Below are positions 1 to 8,575 of a stretch of DNA of 64,000 bases, piece by piece; position 1 is the first letter of the stretch, and the number at the start of each line of letters is the position of its first letter. The notes under the pieces are model-generated. The model saw only the letters and a list, made by a program, of their open reading frames with translations. It was not told the DNA's origin and did no database searches. The stretch spans positions 1-64,000 of the forward strand of contig NZ_ASXG01000126.1 in NCBI RefSeq assembly GCF_000411975.1, in the 5' to 3' direction. Source of the stretch: Amycolatopsis orientalis DSM 43388 (GTDB lineage Bacteria; Actinomycetota; Actinomycetes; Mycobacteriales; Pseudonocardiaceae). The translations under genes were made by a program, and so were the position numbers.

Positions 1-983
1 GGCCTGCCGTCGGGACCGAGCGGGCGGCCGTCCGGCCCCACCCGCGGCCCGCCGGGCGCGGCCGCGCCGCCGCCGCCCGCCGGCGTGCCCTTGACCGACC
101 GCGAATACTGGGTCGTGGGCAGCTTCGGCGGCTCGGCGAACCGCGGCGTCGCCACCGCGCCGCCGATCGTCTGGTCGTACCGCGTCATGATCTGCGCGGC
201 CTGTTCCCGGGCGGCCTGCTGGTCGTTGTAGGTCTTCATGGCCGAGGAGTAGGCCACGACGTACGCGGCCGGATCCTTGATCGTCATCAGGACCCGGTTG
301 GCGTCCTGCGCCGAGAACTTCACCGGCGGGTTGGCCTGCATCGCCTTCTGCGTCTCGTTGAGCGCCTGCGAATGGACCTCCTGCTGGCGCCCGGTCAGCG
401 TCGCGCCCTGCGCCGTGGCGCCGAGCCATTTGCCGACGTTGGCCAGGTGCACCCGCGCCGCGTCGCCGCCGGAGCCCTTCCAGTCCGAGGTGCTCGCGTT
501 GATCGCGTCGCCGAGGTTCTTCTGGTGCGCCGCCAGCTCGTTGCCGATGCGCACCCACTCCTCCGACGACTCGGCCACCGCGGCCGGGTCCGCGTCCGAG
601 GTGATGGCCTCGACCATCTGCTCGTGCGTCGCGTTCTTCCAGTCGGTGTGCGGCGCCGCTCCCGGGTCGCGCATCCGCAGGTCCTCGCCCAGATGCTTCT
701 TCGACTCGTCCAGGTTCCGCTCGTACATCTTCTGGATCAGCTGGTCGCGCAGCTTCCCCTGGACGTTCGGGAGCAGCCACCCGTTGAAGATCGCGTCGAC
801 CTTCGCCGTCGCGTCCTCGCGCAGCTGGTCGCCCGAGGCCACGTCGTCCGGGCGCACCGGCCCGATGTAGTACTTCGACGAGGGGTCCAGCGTCGGGTTG
901 TAGAGCTCCTTGTTCGACGGGTCGTAGTCCGTCGAGCTCGGATCGGAGACGGACTCGGCGGTCGGCTTCGGCTTGTCGGCCAC
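1..983 (-). CDS. WXG/PPE-like type VII secretion substrate (partial)
   Basis: The C-terminus lies beyond the left edge; about 327 residues are visible. The chain opens with a polar stretch (MADKPKPTAESVSD) and is mostly helical. Near residue 168 a turn DWKGSGGDAARVH joins two helices, the WxG hairpin pattern of WXG100/PPE-type proteins exported by ESX systems. Beyond roughly residue 295 it becomes Gly/Pro/Ala-rich. The GTG start is preceded by AGGGGAG and lies 11 bp after the upstream stop, so it is probably co-transcribed with the helical protein and EspG upstream. Export through a type VII system is inferred from the fold pattern and the EspG neighbour; no secretion ATPase or membrane component is visible here. 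Confidence 0.72.
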   Translation of the reverse strand, partial: MADKPKPTAESVSDPSSTDYDPSNKELYNPTLDPSSKYYIGPVRPDDVASGDQLREDATAKVDAIFNGWLLPNVQGKLRDQLIQKMYERNLDESKKHLGEDLRMRDPGAAPHTDWKNATHEQMVEAITSDADPAAVAESSEEWVRIGNELAAHQKNLGDAINASTSDWKGSGGDAARVHLANVGKWLGATAQGATLTGRQQEVHSQALNETQKAMQANPPVKFSAQDANRVLMTIKDPAAYVVAYSSAMKTYNDQQAAREQAAQIMTRYDQTIGGAVATPRFAEPPKLPTTQYSRSVKGTPAGGGGAAAPGGPRVGPDGRPLGPDGR

Positions 984-994
984 TGGTCTCCCCT

Positions 995-1429
995 TCAGCC
1001 CTGGTTCTCGGCGGTGCTGCGGATGCGCTCGAACGTCTCGGCCGAGCTGTGCTCCCGCTCCTTGTAGTTCTTCTTCGCGAGCTTGATCGCCTCGACGTAG
1101 GTCGGGAACTCGTCGCGCGCCGCCTGCAGCTGGGTGAGCAGGCCCTGCGCGTCGCGCGCGGTCTCGGCCATGTGCTTGCTGACGAACTGCCCGGCCGGGC
1201 TCTTCGACATCGCCGGGGCCACGCCGACCTTCTCCAGCGCGTTCCAGCGCGCCTGCAGCGCGTCGACCACGCCTTCGAGCGCGGCGATCATCTTGTCGCC
1301 GGTGCTGTCGTCCACCGCGAACGATCCGCGCTCGGCCAGCGTTTTCAGCTGCCGCGCGGGAAGCAGGTCGGCCCGCGGCGCGGTCGCCGCCCTCGCTTCC
1401 GTCATCGCCATCGGTGCCTCGTCGGTCAT
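995..1429 (-). CDS. small helical protein of type VII secretion cluster
   Basis: A 144-residue protein with no cysteine, signal peptide or membrane segment. It is predicted almost entirely helical, with a charged C-terminal half (EAIKLAKKNYKERE). I do not recognise the family. Its size, all-helical composition and position between espG and a WXG/PPE-like gene suggest a partner of the substrate, perhaps forming a PE/PPE- or ESAT-6-like pair; this is inference from context. The ATG was chosen because an AG-rich site (ACGAGG) lies just upstream and because the much longer reading frame before it shows no family features. Confidence 0.75.
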   Translation of the reverse strand: MTDEAPMAMTEARAATAPRADLLPARQLKTLAERGSFAVDDSTGDKMIAALEGVVDALQARWNALEKVGVAPAMSKSPAGQFVSKHMAETARDAQGLLTQLQAARDEFPTYVEAIKLAKKNYKEREHSSAETFERIRSTAENQG

Positions 1430-1476
1430 CGGGACCTCGTTCTCCTCGTGAACTGTCGCCGCCTGCGGGGAAATGC

Positions 1477-2328
1477 TCAGTAAACCTCGGAAACCGCCTG
1501 CTGCACGGCCCGGACGAGATCGCGGTGCCCGGCGGGCCGGTATTCCGCGGTCAGGTCCCCGGCCTCGCCGACGGCGGATGTGATCAGGTAGCGGCCGTCG
1601 GCCGTGTCGAGCCAGCCGATCGGAGACCCGGCGCGCCGCTCGCCGTGCCGGCCCCAGCCGCTCGCGACGAGGTGCCCGCCGCCGAGCCGCGGCTGCGCCA
1701 GCACGCGCTCGAGCACCTCGACCCCGCCGGGAGCGAGGCGGGAGACCCGCGGGTCCGGGCGGCGCGGCTGCACGCGCCCGCTGACCTCGATCATCCCGAA
1801 CGCGTCGGTCTCTTCCTCGTCCTCGGCCGCCTCGGCCAGCCGGCGCGCGGTCATCGCGGACACCTCGCGCTCGGCCGCCTGGCGGACGGTGTGCGCGCCG
1901 GTGCTGGCCGGGCGCGCGCGGGGCAGCACCCCGGCGATCACCTCGACGAACTCCTCGTCGTCGAAAAGGGAGAACAGCAGTTCGTCGGTCTTCGGGTCCT
2001 GGGTGATCCCGAGCGCCTGCCTGCCGTCGCTGAGCGCGACGACCGCGATGTCCGCGCCGAGTCCGTCGATCCCGCTGACCGCGACCGACACCCGGGGCTT
2101 CGCGAGCAGCTCGAAGGCGGTCCGCACGTACGGGTTCAGCTCGTCGCCGGTCGAGAGCCTGCGCTCCTCGATCGCGTCGTTCACGATCTTCGCCACCCGC
2201 ACGTACCGGTCCGGCTCGGCGGGCACGGAGCCGATCCGCAGCGGGAACCGGCGGACGTTCCCGCCGGTCGCCTCCCCGATCACCAAAGCTTCGACGACGT
2301 CGAGAACGAACTCGAACCTGTCCGCCAT
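1477..2328 (-). CDS. EspG-family ESX secretion-associated chaperone
   Basis: 283 residues opening MADRFEFVLDVVEALVIGEA, the usual beginning of the EspG family, cytosolic chaperones that bind PE/PPE-type substrates and deliver them to type VII machinery. The length fits the family (about 250-300). A mixed alpha/beta core containing PRVSVAVSGIDG and IAVVALSDGRQALGI is followed by an acidic loop (AEAAEDEEETDAF) near residues 165-180 and a C-terminal half ending in a helix (HRDLVRAVQQAVSEVY). It heads a minus-strand group of three genes ending in the WXG/PPE-like substrate, which supports the call. Specificity for that substrate is inferred. Confidence 0.85.
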   Translation of the reverse strand: MADRFEFVLDVVEALVIGEATGGNVRRFPLRIGSVPAEPDRYVRVAKIVNDAIEERRLSTGDELNPYVRTAFELLAKPRVSVAVSGIDGLGADIAVVALSDGRQALGITQDPKTDELLFSLFDDEEFVEVIAGVLPRARPASTGAHTVRQAAEREVSAMTARRLAEAAEDEEETDAFGMIEVSGRVQPRRPDPRVSRLAPGGVEVLERVLAQPRLGGGHLVASGWGRHGERRAGSPIGWLDTADGRYLITSAVGEAGDLTAEYRPAGHRDLVRAVQQAVSEVY

Positions 2329-2592
2329 CCCGAGGGCATCCTTCCCACAGCCGGGTCGGGCACGGCCGCCGCGGCGACCGGGAAGGGACGCCGAATTGCG
2401 TTGCCGTGCCTGGGATTCGCAATGGGGAAAGACTATCAGTCCGGCAGCGGCCGGTGATCACCAAGGGGACGGCTGCCCCAATGTACCGAGGGCCGTGTCC
2501 GAAGAGACACGACCTGCGGTTTCGCCGTGCGCGCCGCTTGACGCGCGGCGCGGAAGCGGCGGAAATTCCTTGATGAGAGAAAGTCGGCACAA

Positions 2593-2615
2593 GGCCGCCG
2601 CGGATCGCGGCGGCC
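2593..2615 (-). terminator. GC hairpin after flavin reductase-like gene
   Basis: A perfect 10-bp GC stem with a three-base loop (GAT) lies about 85 bp after the stop of the minus-strand flavin reductase-like gene. There is no clean T-run. The rest of the 371-bp gap (2329-2699) should hold the espG promoter; I see no ORF or repeat there. Confidence 0.5.
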
Positions 2616-2699
2616 CTTGGCCGTGCCCGGTTTTACCGAGTTGTTCTTCTGCTCTTCGCCGTCGTTTCGCCGGTTCGTTGCTCCACAGTGGACACGACG

Positions 2700-3404
2700 T
2701 CAGGAGACGCCGCGTGCCCGCTCGATGTCCGGCGAGCGGTACATCCGCTCCGGGATGCGCGCGAGCGTCGATTCGTGCACCTGCGGCCCGAGCCCGTACA
2801 GCTTCTGGAAGCTCATGATCAGCGGCCGCCAGGCGTCCGGGTCGATGTGGTCGTCGACGCCCGGCAGACGGATGTCGTCGTGCACGAACACCCGCTGCAC
2901 GCGCACTTCCAGGCCCACGATGCCGCCGCGCTGCGCCTCGTCGTCCTCGGCGAACGGGTGCACGGATTCGAGCACCGCTTCCATCGCGACCGGGCACTCG
3001 GCGACCCGCGGCGGCGCGACCGTCTCGGACGGCACCGGCGTGAGCCCGGCGCGGCCGAACTTGTCCGCGACGTGGAAGTAGCCGCGTTCTTCCTTGCGCG
3101 GCGGCACCGGATCGGACCCGGTGGTCAGCGCCAGCCGGTCCACCGCGGCGGCCATCGCCGACGACGGGAGGTTCAGCACGCATTCTCGCGTGCGCAGGAG
3201 GTTTTGCGTGGTCTTCGAGCGAGCGCCGAGGCCGAGCATCGCGCGCCAGCCGAGCCAGAAGGCCGACGACATCGGGGCCAGGTTGGCCGAACCGTCCTCA
3301 TTGGACGTCGAGAGCAGCACCACCGGGGTGCCGAAGTAGAGAATGCCGGGCTCGATCGCCGTGTGCGCGGGAAAAGTCGTGTTCACACCGCTCAGTCTGG
3401 CCAC
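2700..3404 (-). CDS. flavin reductase-like FMN-binding protein
   Basis: 234 residues of the flavin-reductase split-barrel type. The N-terminal half carries the FMN-fold signature region (ILYFGTPVVLLSTSNEDG, then NLAPMSSAFWLGWRAMLGLG, then TTQNLLRTRECVLNLPS). Members reduce FMN with NAD(P)H or act as FMN-dependent oxidoreductases; the substrate cannot be told. It stands alone between espG and the CoxLSM-like operon. The start is uncertain: GTG at 3404 gives the length used, while an in-frame GTG 18 bases downstream (GVNTTF) begins nearer the conserved part and neither has a good ribosome binding site. Confidence 0.75.
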   Translation of the reverse strand: MARLSGVNTTFPAHTAIEPGILYFGTPVVLLSTSNEDGSANLAPMSSAFWLGWRAMLGLGARSKTTQNLLRTRECVLNLPSSAMAAAVDRLALTTGSDPVPPRKEERGYFHVADKFGRAGLTPVPSETVAPPRVAECPVAMEAVLESVHPFAEDDEAQRGGIVGLEVRVQRVFVHDDIRLPGVDDHIDPDAWRPLIMSFQKLYGLGPQVHESTLARIPERMYRSPDIERARGVS

Positions 3405-3460
3405 CGCGGAGGGGGCGTCGCTGGCGGAAATCGGCCATCGCTTTCCCGGTGCCGAAAGCC

Positions 3461-3507
3461 GTGAAGGACTCCTTGCGGGAATCGGATTCCCGCAAGGAGT
3501 CCTTCAC
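3461..3507. terminator. 47-bp near-perfect palindrome after coxM-like gene
   Basis: Two 23-base arms are exact reverse complements around a single central G; the centre reads GGGAATCGGATTCCC. It begins 7 bp after the stop of the coxM-like gene in its direction of transcription and is followed by the upstream region of the flavin reductase-like gene. Palindromes with the same GGGAATCNGATTCCC core follow two other genes here (29312-29338 and 46516-46563). A terminator role is inferred from position. Confidence 0.7.
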
Positions 3508-3513
3508 GGACGG

Positions 3514-4325
3514 CTAGGCGATGCCGGCCGCGGCGAGGGCGCGTCCGGTGAGGACCCGGGCCAGGTGCTTCCGGTACTCGGCCGTGGCGTGCGGTTCTTC
3601 CGGCGGCGAAGTGTCCTCCGCGGCCAGCTTCGCCGCCTCCGCCGCGGTGGCCCCGTCGGCCAGCGCGCGTTCGGTGGCCGAGGCTCGCAGCGGGGTGCCG
3701 CCCATGTTGATCAGGCCGACCGAACGCCCGGTGACCGCGACACCCACGATCGCCCAGTCGATGGCCCGGCGGGTGAACTTCTCGAATCCCCAGCCGAGCC
3801 CGGCCTGGCTCGGCAGCCGGATCTCGGTGAGCAGTTCGTCCGGCTCCAGCGGCGTGGTGAACGGCCCGAGGAAGAACTCCGCGGCCGGGATCCGCCGCTC
3901 TCCGTTCGGCCCGCGCGCGACGAGCGTGCCGTCCGCCGCCAGGACCGCCGCGGGCAGGTCGGCCGCGGAGTCGGCGTGCACCAGCGAACCGCCGATCGTC
4001 CCGCGATGGCGCACCTGCGGGTCGCCGACCGAGCCGGACACGTGCGCGAGCAGCGGCGCGTGCTCGGCGAGCACCGGGTCGTGCTCGAGGTCGTGGTACC
4101 GCGACAGCGCCCCGATCACCACCTCGTCGCCCTCGGTCCGGACGAATTTCAGCTCCCGCAGCGGCGCGATGTCCACCACGACCTCCGGCGCGGCGAACCG
4201 GAGTTTCATCAGCGGCAGCAGGGAATGCCCGCCCGCGAGGAGCTTCGCGTCCTCGCCGTGCTCGGCCAGCAGTGCGAGCGCCTCGTCCACAGTGGACGCT
4301 CGCCGGTAGGCGAATCCGGCCGGGA

Positions 4326-4329
<4 letters not shown>
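3514..4329 (-). CDS. xanthine/CO dehydrogenase family FAD-binding subunit
   Basis: 271 residues matching the medium (FAD) subunit of molybdenum hydroxylases (CoxM/XdhB type). The two FAD-pyrophosphate motifs are present: AGGHS at residues 32-36 and TIGGS at 111-115. The C-terminal domain follows (FEKFTRRAIDWAIVGVAV). It would pass electrons from the 2Fe-2S subunit to quinone, oxygen or NAD. The GTG start overlaps the stop of the 2Fe-2S gene (GTGA), so the genes are translationally coupled; order is large, small, medium. The substrate is not determined by this subunit. Confidence 0.9.
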
Positions 4330-4793
<464 letters not shown>

Positions 4794-4794
4794 G

Positions 4795-7047
4795 TCAGTT
4801 CGCCTTCCTAGCGTCGTTCAGGGCCGTCCACACCCGCAGCGGGGTGGTCGGCATGTCCAGGTGCCGCACGCCGAGGTGGGCGAGCGCGTCGACCACCGCG
4901 TTGTGCACCGCGGGCGTCGACCCGATCGTCGCCGCCTCGCCGATCCCCTTGACTCCCAGCAGGTTCCGGTTCGTCGGCGTTTCCATGTCCACCAGTTCGA
5001 AATCGGGCAGCTCGGGCGCGGTGACGAACGAGTAGTCGGCCAGCGTCGCGGTGGTCGGGTTGCCGTCCGCGTCGTAGCTCATCACCTCGAGCAGCGCCTG
5101 CGCGATGCCCTGGCCGAGTCCGCCGTGCCGCTGGCCGCGGAAGGTCAGCGGGTTCACGATCGGCCCGGCGTCGTCGAGCGCGACCAGCCGGCGCACCTGC
5201 ACCTTGCCCGTTTCGGTGTCGACCTCGACGACCGCGAGGTGCGCGCCGAACGGGAACGTCGGCGCGCCGTCGCCGAACCAGACGTCGGCGGTGAACCCGT
5301 CCGCCTCGGCGGCGACGCGGGCCCAGTCGAGCGTCGTGCTGGACGGCGCGCCGCGGACCTGCCAGACGCCGCGTTCGACGTCCAGCTCCAGGTCGTCCGG
5401 CGCGGCTTCGAGCAGTTCCGCCGCGACCTCGCGGGCCTGCGCCACGACCTCCTCGGCCGCCCGCCGGATCGCCGAACCGCCGAGCTGCAGCGAGCGCGAG
5501 CCGAAGGTGCCGACAGCGCGCGGGACCTCGTCGGTGTCGCCGTGCCGGACGGTGATCTTGTCTATCGGCACGCCCAGCTGGTCCGACAGCAGCATCGCCA
5601 GCGACGTCGCCAGCCCCTGGCCGTGCGGGGAACTGCCGGTCCACGCGGTGACCGTGCCGTCCGGGTGCACGTCGACCCGGCCGCTTTCGCCCGCCGCGTC
5701 GCCGCCGGTGATCTCCACGTAGGCCGCGATGCCGAGCCCCAGCGACACCGGATCGCCGGCTTCGCGGCGCTTCTTCTGTTCCTCGCGCAGCTGCGCGTAT
5801 CCCGCCGCGTCGAGCACCTTGTCGAGCGCCGCCGCGTACTCGCCGGTGTCGTACGATCCGCCGGTCGGGGTCTGGTAAGGGAATTCTTCCGGACGGATGA
5901 AGTTGACCCGCCGGACGTCGGCCGGGTCCATCCCGATTTCCGCGGCGAACAGGTCGATCGCGCGCTCGACCGCGGCCGTCGCTTCCGGACGGCCCGCGCC
6001 GCGGTAAGCCGCGATCGGCGTCGTCGTGGTGACCACGCCGCGGCTGCGCGTCTGGACCACCGGGAACCGGTAGACGCCGGGCGCCATCAACTCGGTGAGC
6101 GTCGGCAGGAACAGCGCCCGCGGGTACGCGCCGGTGTCCTGGAGGACGTCGAGCCGGTAGGCCAGCACGGTTCCGTCGCGCTTTCCGCCGATGGTGACGG
6201 TGTTGCGCTGCGCGCGGCCGTGCGTCATCGCGGTCAGGTTCTCGCTGCGCGACTCGGCCCAGCGCACCGCCCGGCCGGCGCGTTTCGCCGCCCAGGCGAG
6301 CAGCACCGCCTCCGGGTCCGCGCCGATCTTCGCGCCGAACCCGCCGCCGACGTCCGGCGTGATCACCCGCACCAGGTCCTCGCCGATCCCGAGCCCGCCG
6401 GCCACGGTGCTGCGGCCGATCTGCGCGTTCTGCGTGGAAAGCCACAGGGTGACCCGGCCGTCCTCGCCCCACGCGACGGCCGCCCCGCGCGGCTCGACCG
6501 GAGCCGGGGCCACGCGCTGGTTGAGGATTTCCTCCGTGACGACGACTTCGCAGTCGGCGAAGACGGAGTCGTCGAAGCCCTCCGGGCCGTGCGCGTGGAC
6601 CACGTTCGTGCCGAGGTCCGGGAACACCAGCGTCTCCTCGGCGAGCGCGGCGTCGAAGTCCGCGACCGCGTCCAGCGGGTCGTAGTCCACATCGACCAGT
6701 TCGGCCGCGTCGGCGAGCTGGTACCGCTCCTCGGTGAGCACGAGCGCCACCGGCTCCCCGACGTACCGCACGACGTCCTTCGCCAGGAACGGCTCGGCGA
6801 CCGGCCCGGCCTTGCCCGGTTCGAGATCGAGATCGGCCGCGGTGAAGACGCCGACCACGCCCGGCGCGGTGCGCGCTTCGTCCACGTCGACGCCGACGAT
6901 CCGCGCGTGCGCGATCGGGCTGCGCACGAAGACCGCGTGCACGGCGCCGGCCAGCGCTTCTTCCTTGAGGTCGTCGACGTACGTTCCGCCCGCGGTGATC
7001 AGCTTCTCGTCTTCGACGCGCACCACCCGGGTGCCGACAATGCTCAT
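4795..7047 (-). CDS. molybdopterin-binding large subunit, form II CoxL-like
   Basis: 750 residues of the xanthine dehydrogenase/aldehyde oxidase large-subunit family, slightly short for it. The active-site loop near residue 345 reads AYRGAGR, the form II signature; true aerobic CO dehydrogenase (form I) has a cysteine in AYxCSFR. The conserved catalytic Glu lies in GIGEAATIGS near residue 700. A consensus AGGAGG precedes the ATG. It leads a three-gene operon (large, 2Fe-2S, FAD). Form II enzymes oxidise varied N-heterocycles or aldehydes and CO use is unproven. No cofactor maturation genes (CoxD/E/F, XdhC) are visible next to it. Confidence 0.9.
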   Translation of the reverse strand: MSIVGTRVVRVEDEKLITAGGTYVDDLKEEALAGAVHAVFVRSPIAHARIVGVDVDEARTAPGVVGVFTAADLDLEPGKAGPVAEPFLAKDVVRYVGEPVALVLTEERYQLADAAELVDVDYDPLDAVADFDAALAEETLVFPDLGTNVVHAHGPEGFDDSVFADCEVVVTEEILNQRVAPAPVEPRGAAVAWGEDGRVTLWLSTQNAQIGRSTVAGGLGIGEDLVRVITPDVGGGFGAKIGADPEAVLLAWAAKRAGRAVRWAESRSENLTAMTHGRAQRNTVTIGGKRDGTVLAYRLDVLQDTGAYPRALFLPTLTELMAPGVYRFPVVQTRSRGVVTTTTPIAAYRGAGRPEATAAVERAIDLFAAEIGMDPADVRRVNFIRPEEFPYQTPTGGSYDTGEYAAALDKVLDAAGYAQLREEQKKRREAGDPVSLGLGIAAYVEITGGDAAGESGRVDVHPDGTVTAWTGSSPHGQGLATSLAMLLSDQLGVPIDKITVRHGDTDEVPRAVGTFGSRSLQLGGSAIRRAAEEVVAQAREVAAELLEAAPDDLELDVERGVWQVRGAPSSTTLDWARVAAEADGFTADVWFGDGAPTFPFGAHLAVVEVDTETGKVQVRRLVALDDAGPIVNPLTFRGQRHGGLGQGIAQALLEVMSYDADGNPTTATLADYSFVTAPELPDFELVDMETPTNRNLLGVKGIGEAATIGSTPAVHNAVVDALAHLGVRHLDMPTTPLRVWTALNDARKAN

Positions 7048-7219
7048 CTGTCCTCCTGCTCGGGTACCCCGCCGACTATGCCCGCATGTGCCGCCCCGCG
7101 TCAGCCCGAACAGGCGTGCCGAGCCGAAAAATAGCGCACGGGCCGGCGGGGGGCTGACTGCGTTCGCTGATCAGCGGGCGGCGGGCAGCTTCCGGCCAGG
7201 GCTTCGTCGCGCCTGTGTT

Positions 7220-7565
7220 TCACACTGGGATTAGCTCTTCGAACCAAGCCCGGAGCGACTTCAGCGTGCCCGCGACGCTCTGGCCTGCGAGGTGCTCCAG
7301 ATACTCCTTGCGCAGCGGGAGCTGTCCCCGGCGTTCACTGCTCTCCGGCGGCAGGAACTGCTCCCCGGCCCACCGGACCTCGGCGAACGTGTTGAAAATG
7401 CCCCTCTCGTCCAGCCGTAACGGGAAGCGCATCGCGCCGGCCACCTGCGTGAAATCTCTCAGCTGGTGGATCGATCGGGTCTTCCAGCCACTTGTCATGT
7501 GCGCGCTGGAGCAGGCGGAGCGCCTTGTTGGCGGTGGCGTAGTCGAATCCAGCCGGCTGAGTCAT
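7220..7565 (-). pseudogene. frameshifted small hypothetical gene
   Basis: An ATG at 7565 with a strong GGAGGGAG site opens a frame (MTQPAGFDYATANKALRLL...) that looks protein-like for about 30 codons and then becomes Arg/Gly-rich, ending at 7335. A second frame on the same strand reads protein-like from about 7460 to its stop at 7220 (LRDFTQVAGAMRFPLRLDER, then WFEELIPV). Joined by one frameshift near 7450-7500 they give a plausible protein of about 115 residues. I do not recognise the family. Either the gene is broken or the sequence carries an indel. Confidence 0.55.
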
Positions 7566-7627
7566 TCCGCGGCTCCCTCCGCACTGACCCCGGAGTCGCC
7601 CGGACACCCGCGCGTTACCGCGCCGCC

Positions 7628-8392
7628 TCAACCCGAATAAGCCTGCCACCCCAACACCACCGCCAACACAAGCCCGCCCAGTCCGATCGCGATCCGCAGC
7701 GGCGTCGCGGGCAGGTAGCGGACCAGGACCGAACCCAGCCACGAGCCGGCGATCGAGCCGAGGCACACCGCGATCGCCGCGGGCCAGAAGACCTTTCCGG
7801 TGAACGCGAAGACCAGCGCGGCGATCAGGTTCGCGGTGCCGGTCGCGATGTTCTTCGCCGCGTTCGTGCGGGCCAGCGCCTGGCTCCACACCGTGGTCAG
7901 CAGCGCGAGCATCAGCACGCCGGCTGCCGCCCCGAAATACCCGCCGTAGACGCCGACCAGGAAGGCCGCGATCCCGGTGAGCGGGCCGATTCCGCGGTGC
8001 TCGCCGTGTTCGGCCATCCTTCGCAGCTTCGGACCGGCCATCAGCACGATCGACGCGCCGCCGATCAGCCAAGGCACCACGACGGTGAACGCGTCCGGCG
8101 AGCTGACCAGCAGCACGAGCCCGCCGCACGCTCCGCCGGCCGTGGTGATCAGGCACAACGGCAGCAACCGCCGGCCTTGTCCCTTCAGCTCCGGACGCGC
8201 GCCGCCCGCCGCTCCGGCCGTCGTGCCGAGCATCGCGACCGTGTTGGTCATGTTCGCGGTCACCGGCGGCAGTCCGGCGGCCAGCAGCGCCGGGTACGAC
8301 ACCAGCGACGCCAGGCCCGCGGTCGCGCCGGTCAGCCCGGCGCCGACCCCGGCCAGCACGAGCAGCAGGAGTCCGCCGAGGCCGATGATCAC
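7628..8392 (-). CDS. TauE/SafE (TSUP) family membrane permease
   Basis: 254 residues forming about eight hydrophobic helices with the two-half layout of TSUP transporters. The N-terminal half has the Gly-rich GAGLTGATAGLASLVSYPAL segment and the second half the related VYGGYFGAAAGVLMLALL. Family members export or import small anions such as sulfite, sulfoacetate or other organosulfur compounds; the substrate here is unknown. GTG start. It is divergent from the large discoidin enzyme, and the gap between them carries a TGTATA/TATACA dyad that could control both. Confidence 0.85.
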   Translation of the reverse strand: MIIGLGGLLLLVLAGVGAGLTGATAGLASLVSYPALLAAGLPPVTANMTNTVAMLGTTAGAAGGARPELKGQGRRLLPLCLITTAGGACGGLVLLVSSPDAFTVVVPWLIGGASIVLMAGPKLRRMAEHGEHRGIGPLTGIAAFLVGVYGGYFGAAAGVLMLALLTTVWSQALARTNAAKNIATGTANLIAALVFAFTGKVFWPAAIAVCLGSIAGSWLGSVLVRYLPATPLRIAIGLGGLVLAVVLGWQAYSG

Positions 8393-8453
8393 GTTGTCAT
8401 CTCAACACGTCGCTCCCGGCGCGCTCCGGCCGGGCCGAAGTCCCGCGGCGGAA

Positions 8454-8471
8454 TGTATAGGGCGTTATACA
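8454..8471. promoter_or_regulatory. TGTATA-N6-TATACA dyad between divergent genes
   Basis: Perfect 6-base arms flank GGGCGT, 62 bp from the permease start and 105 bp from the enzyme start. AT-rich dyads of this kind are typical of repressor sites such as those of GntR regulators; part of it could also serve as a -10. No regulator gene is adjacent. Confidence 0.45.
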
Positions 8472-8543
8472 GAATTGTCCGAAACCGGACGGGATCGGCC
8501 GGAAAGGTTGCCCGGGCGAGCGGCCGCCGCAGAGAATCCGCGC

Positions 8544-8557
8544 TGACAAGGTTGTCA
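8544..8557. promoter_or_regulatory. TGACAA-N2-TTGTCA dyad upstream of discoidin enzyme
   Basis: Perfect 6-base inverted repeat just ahead of the ribosome binding site (GGGAGGA) of the discoidin enzyme. The same half-site with wider spacing occurs at 31379-31400. An operator role is inferred from position. Confidence 0.4.
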
Positions 8558-8575
8558 ACGTCGGGAGGACGCGGG

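Noticed and set aside
4795..7047. Genuine aerobic CO dehydrogenase
   Set aside because: The active-site loop is AYRGAGR, without the cysteine of form I enzymes.
7466..8575. Upstream extension of the discoidin enzyme frame
   Set aside because: The frame is open but Arg/Gln-rich, antisense to the permease gene, and the Tat signal with a ribosome binding site at 8576 defines the start.
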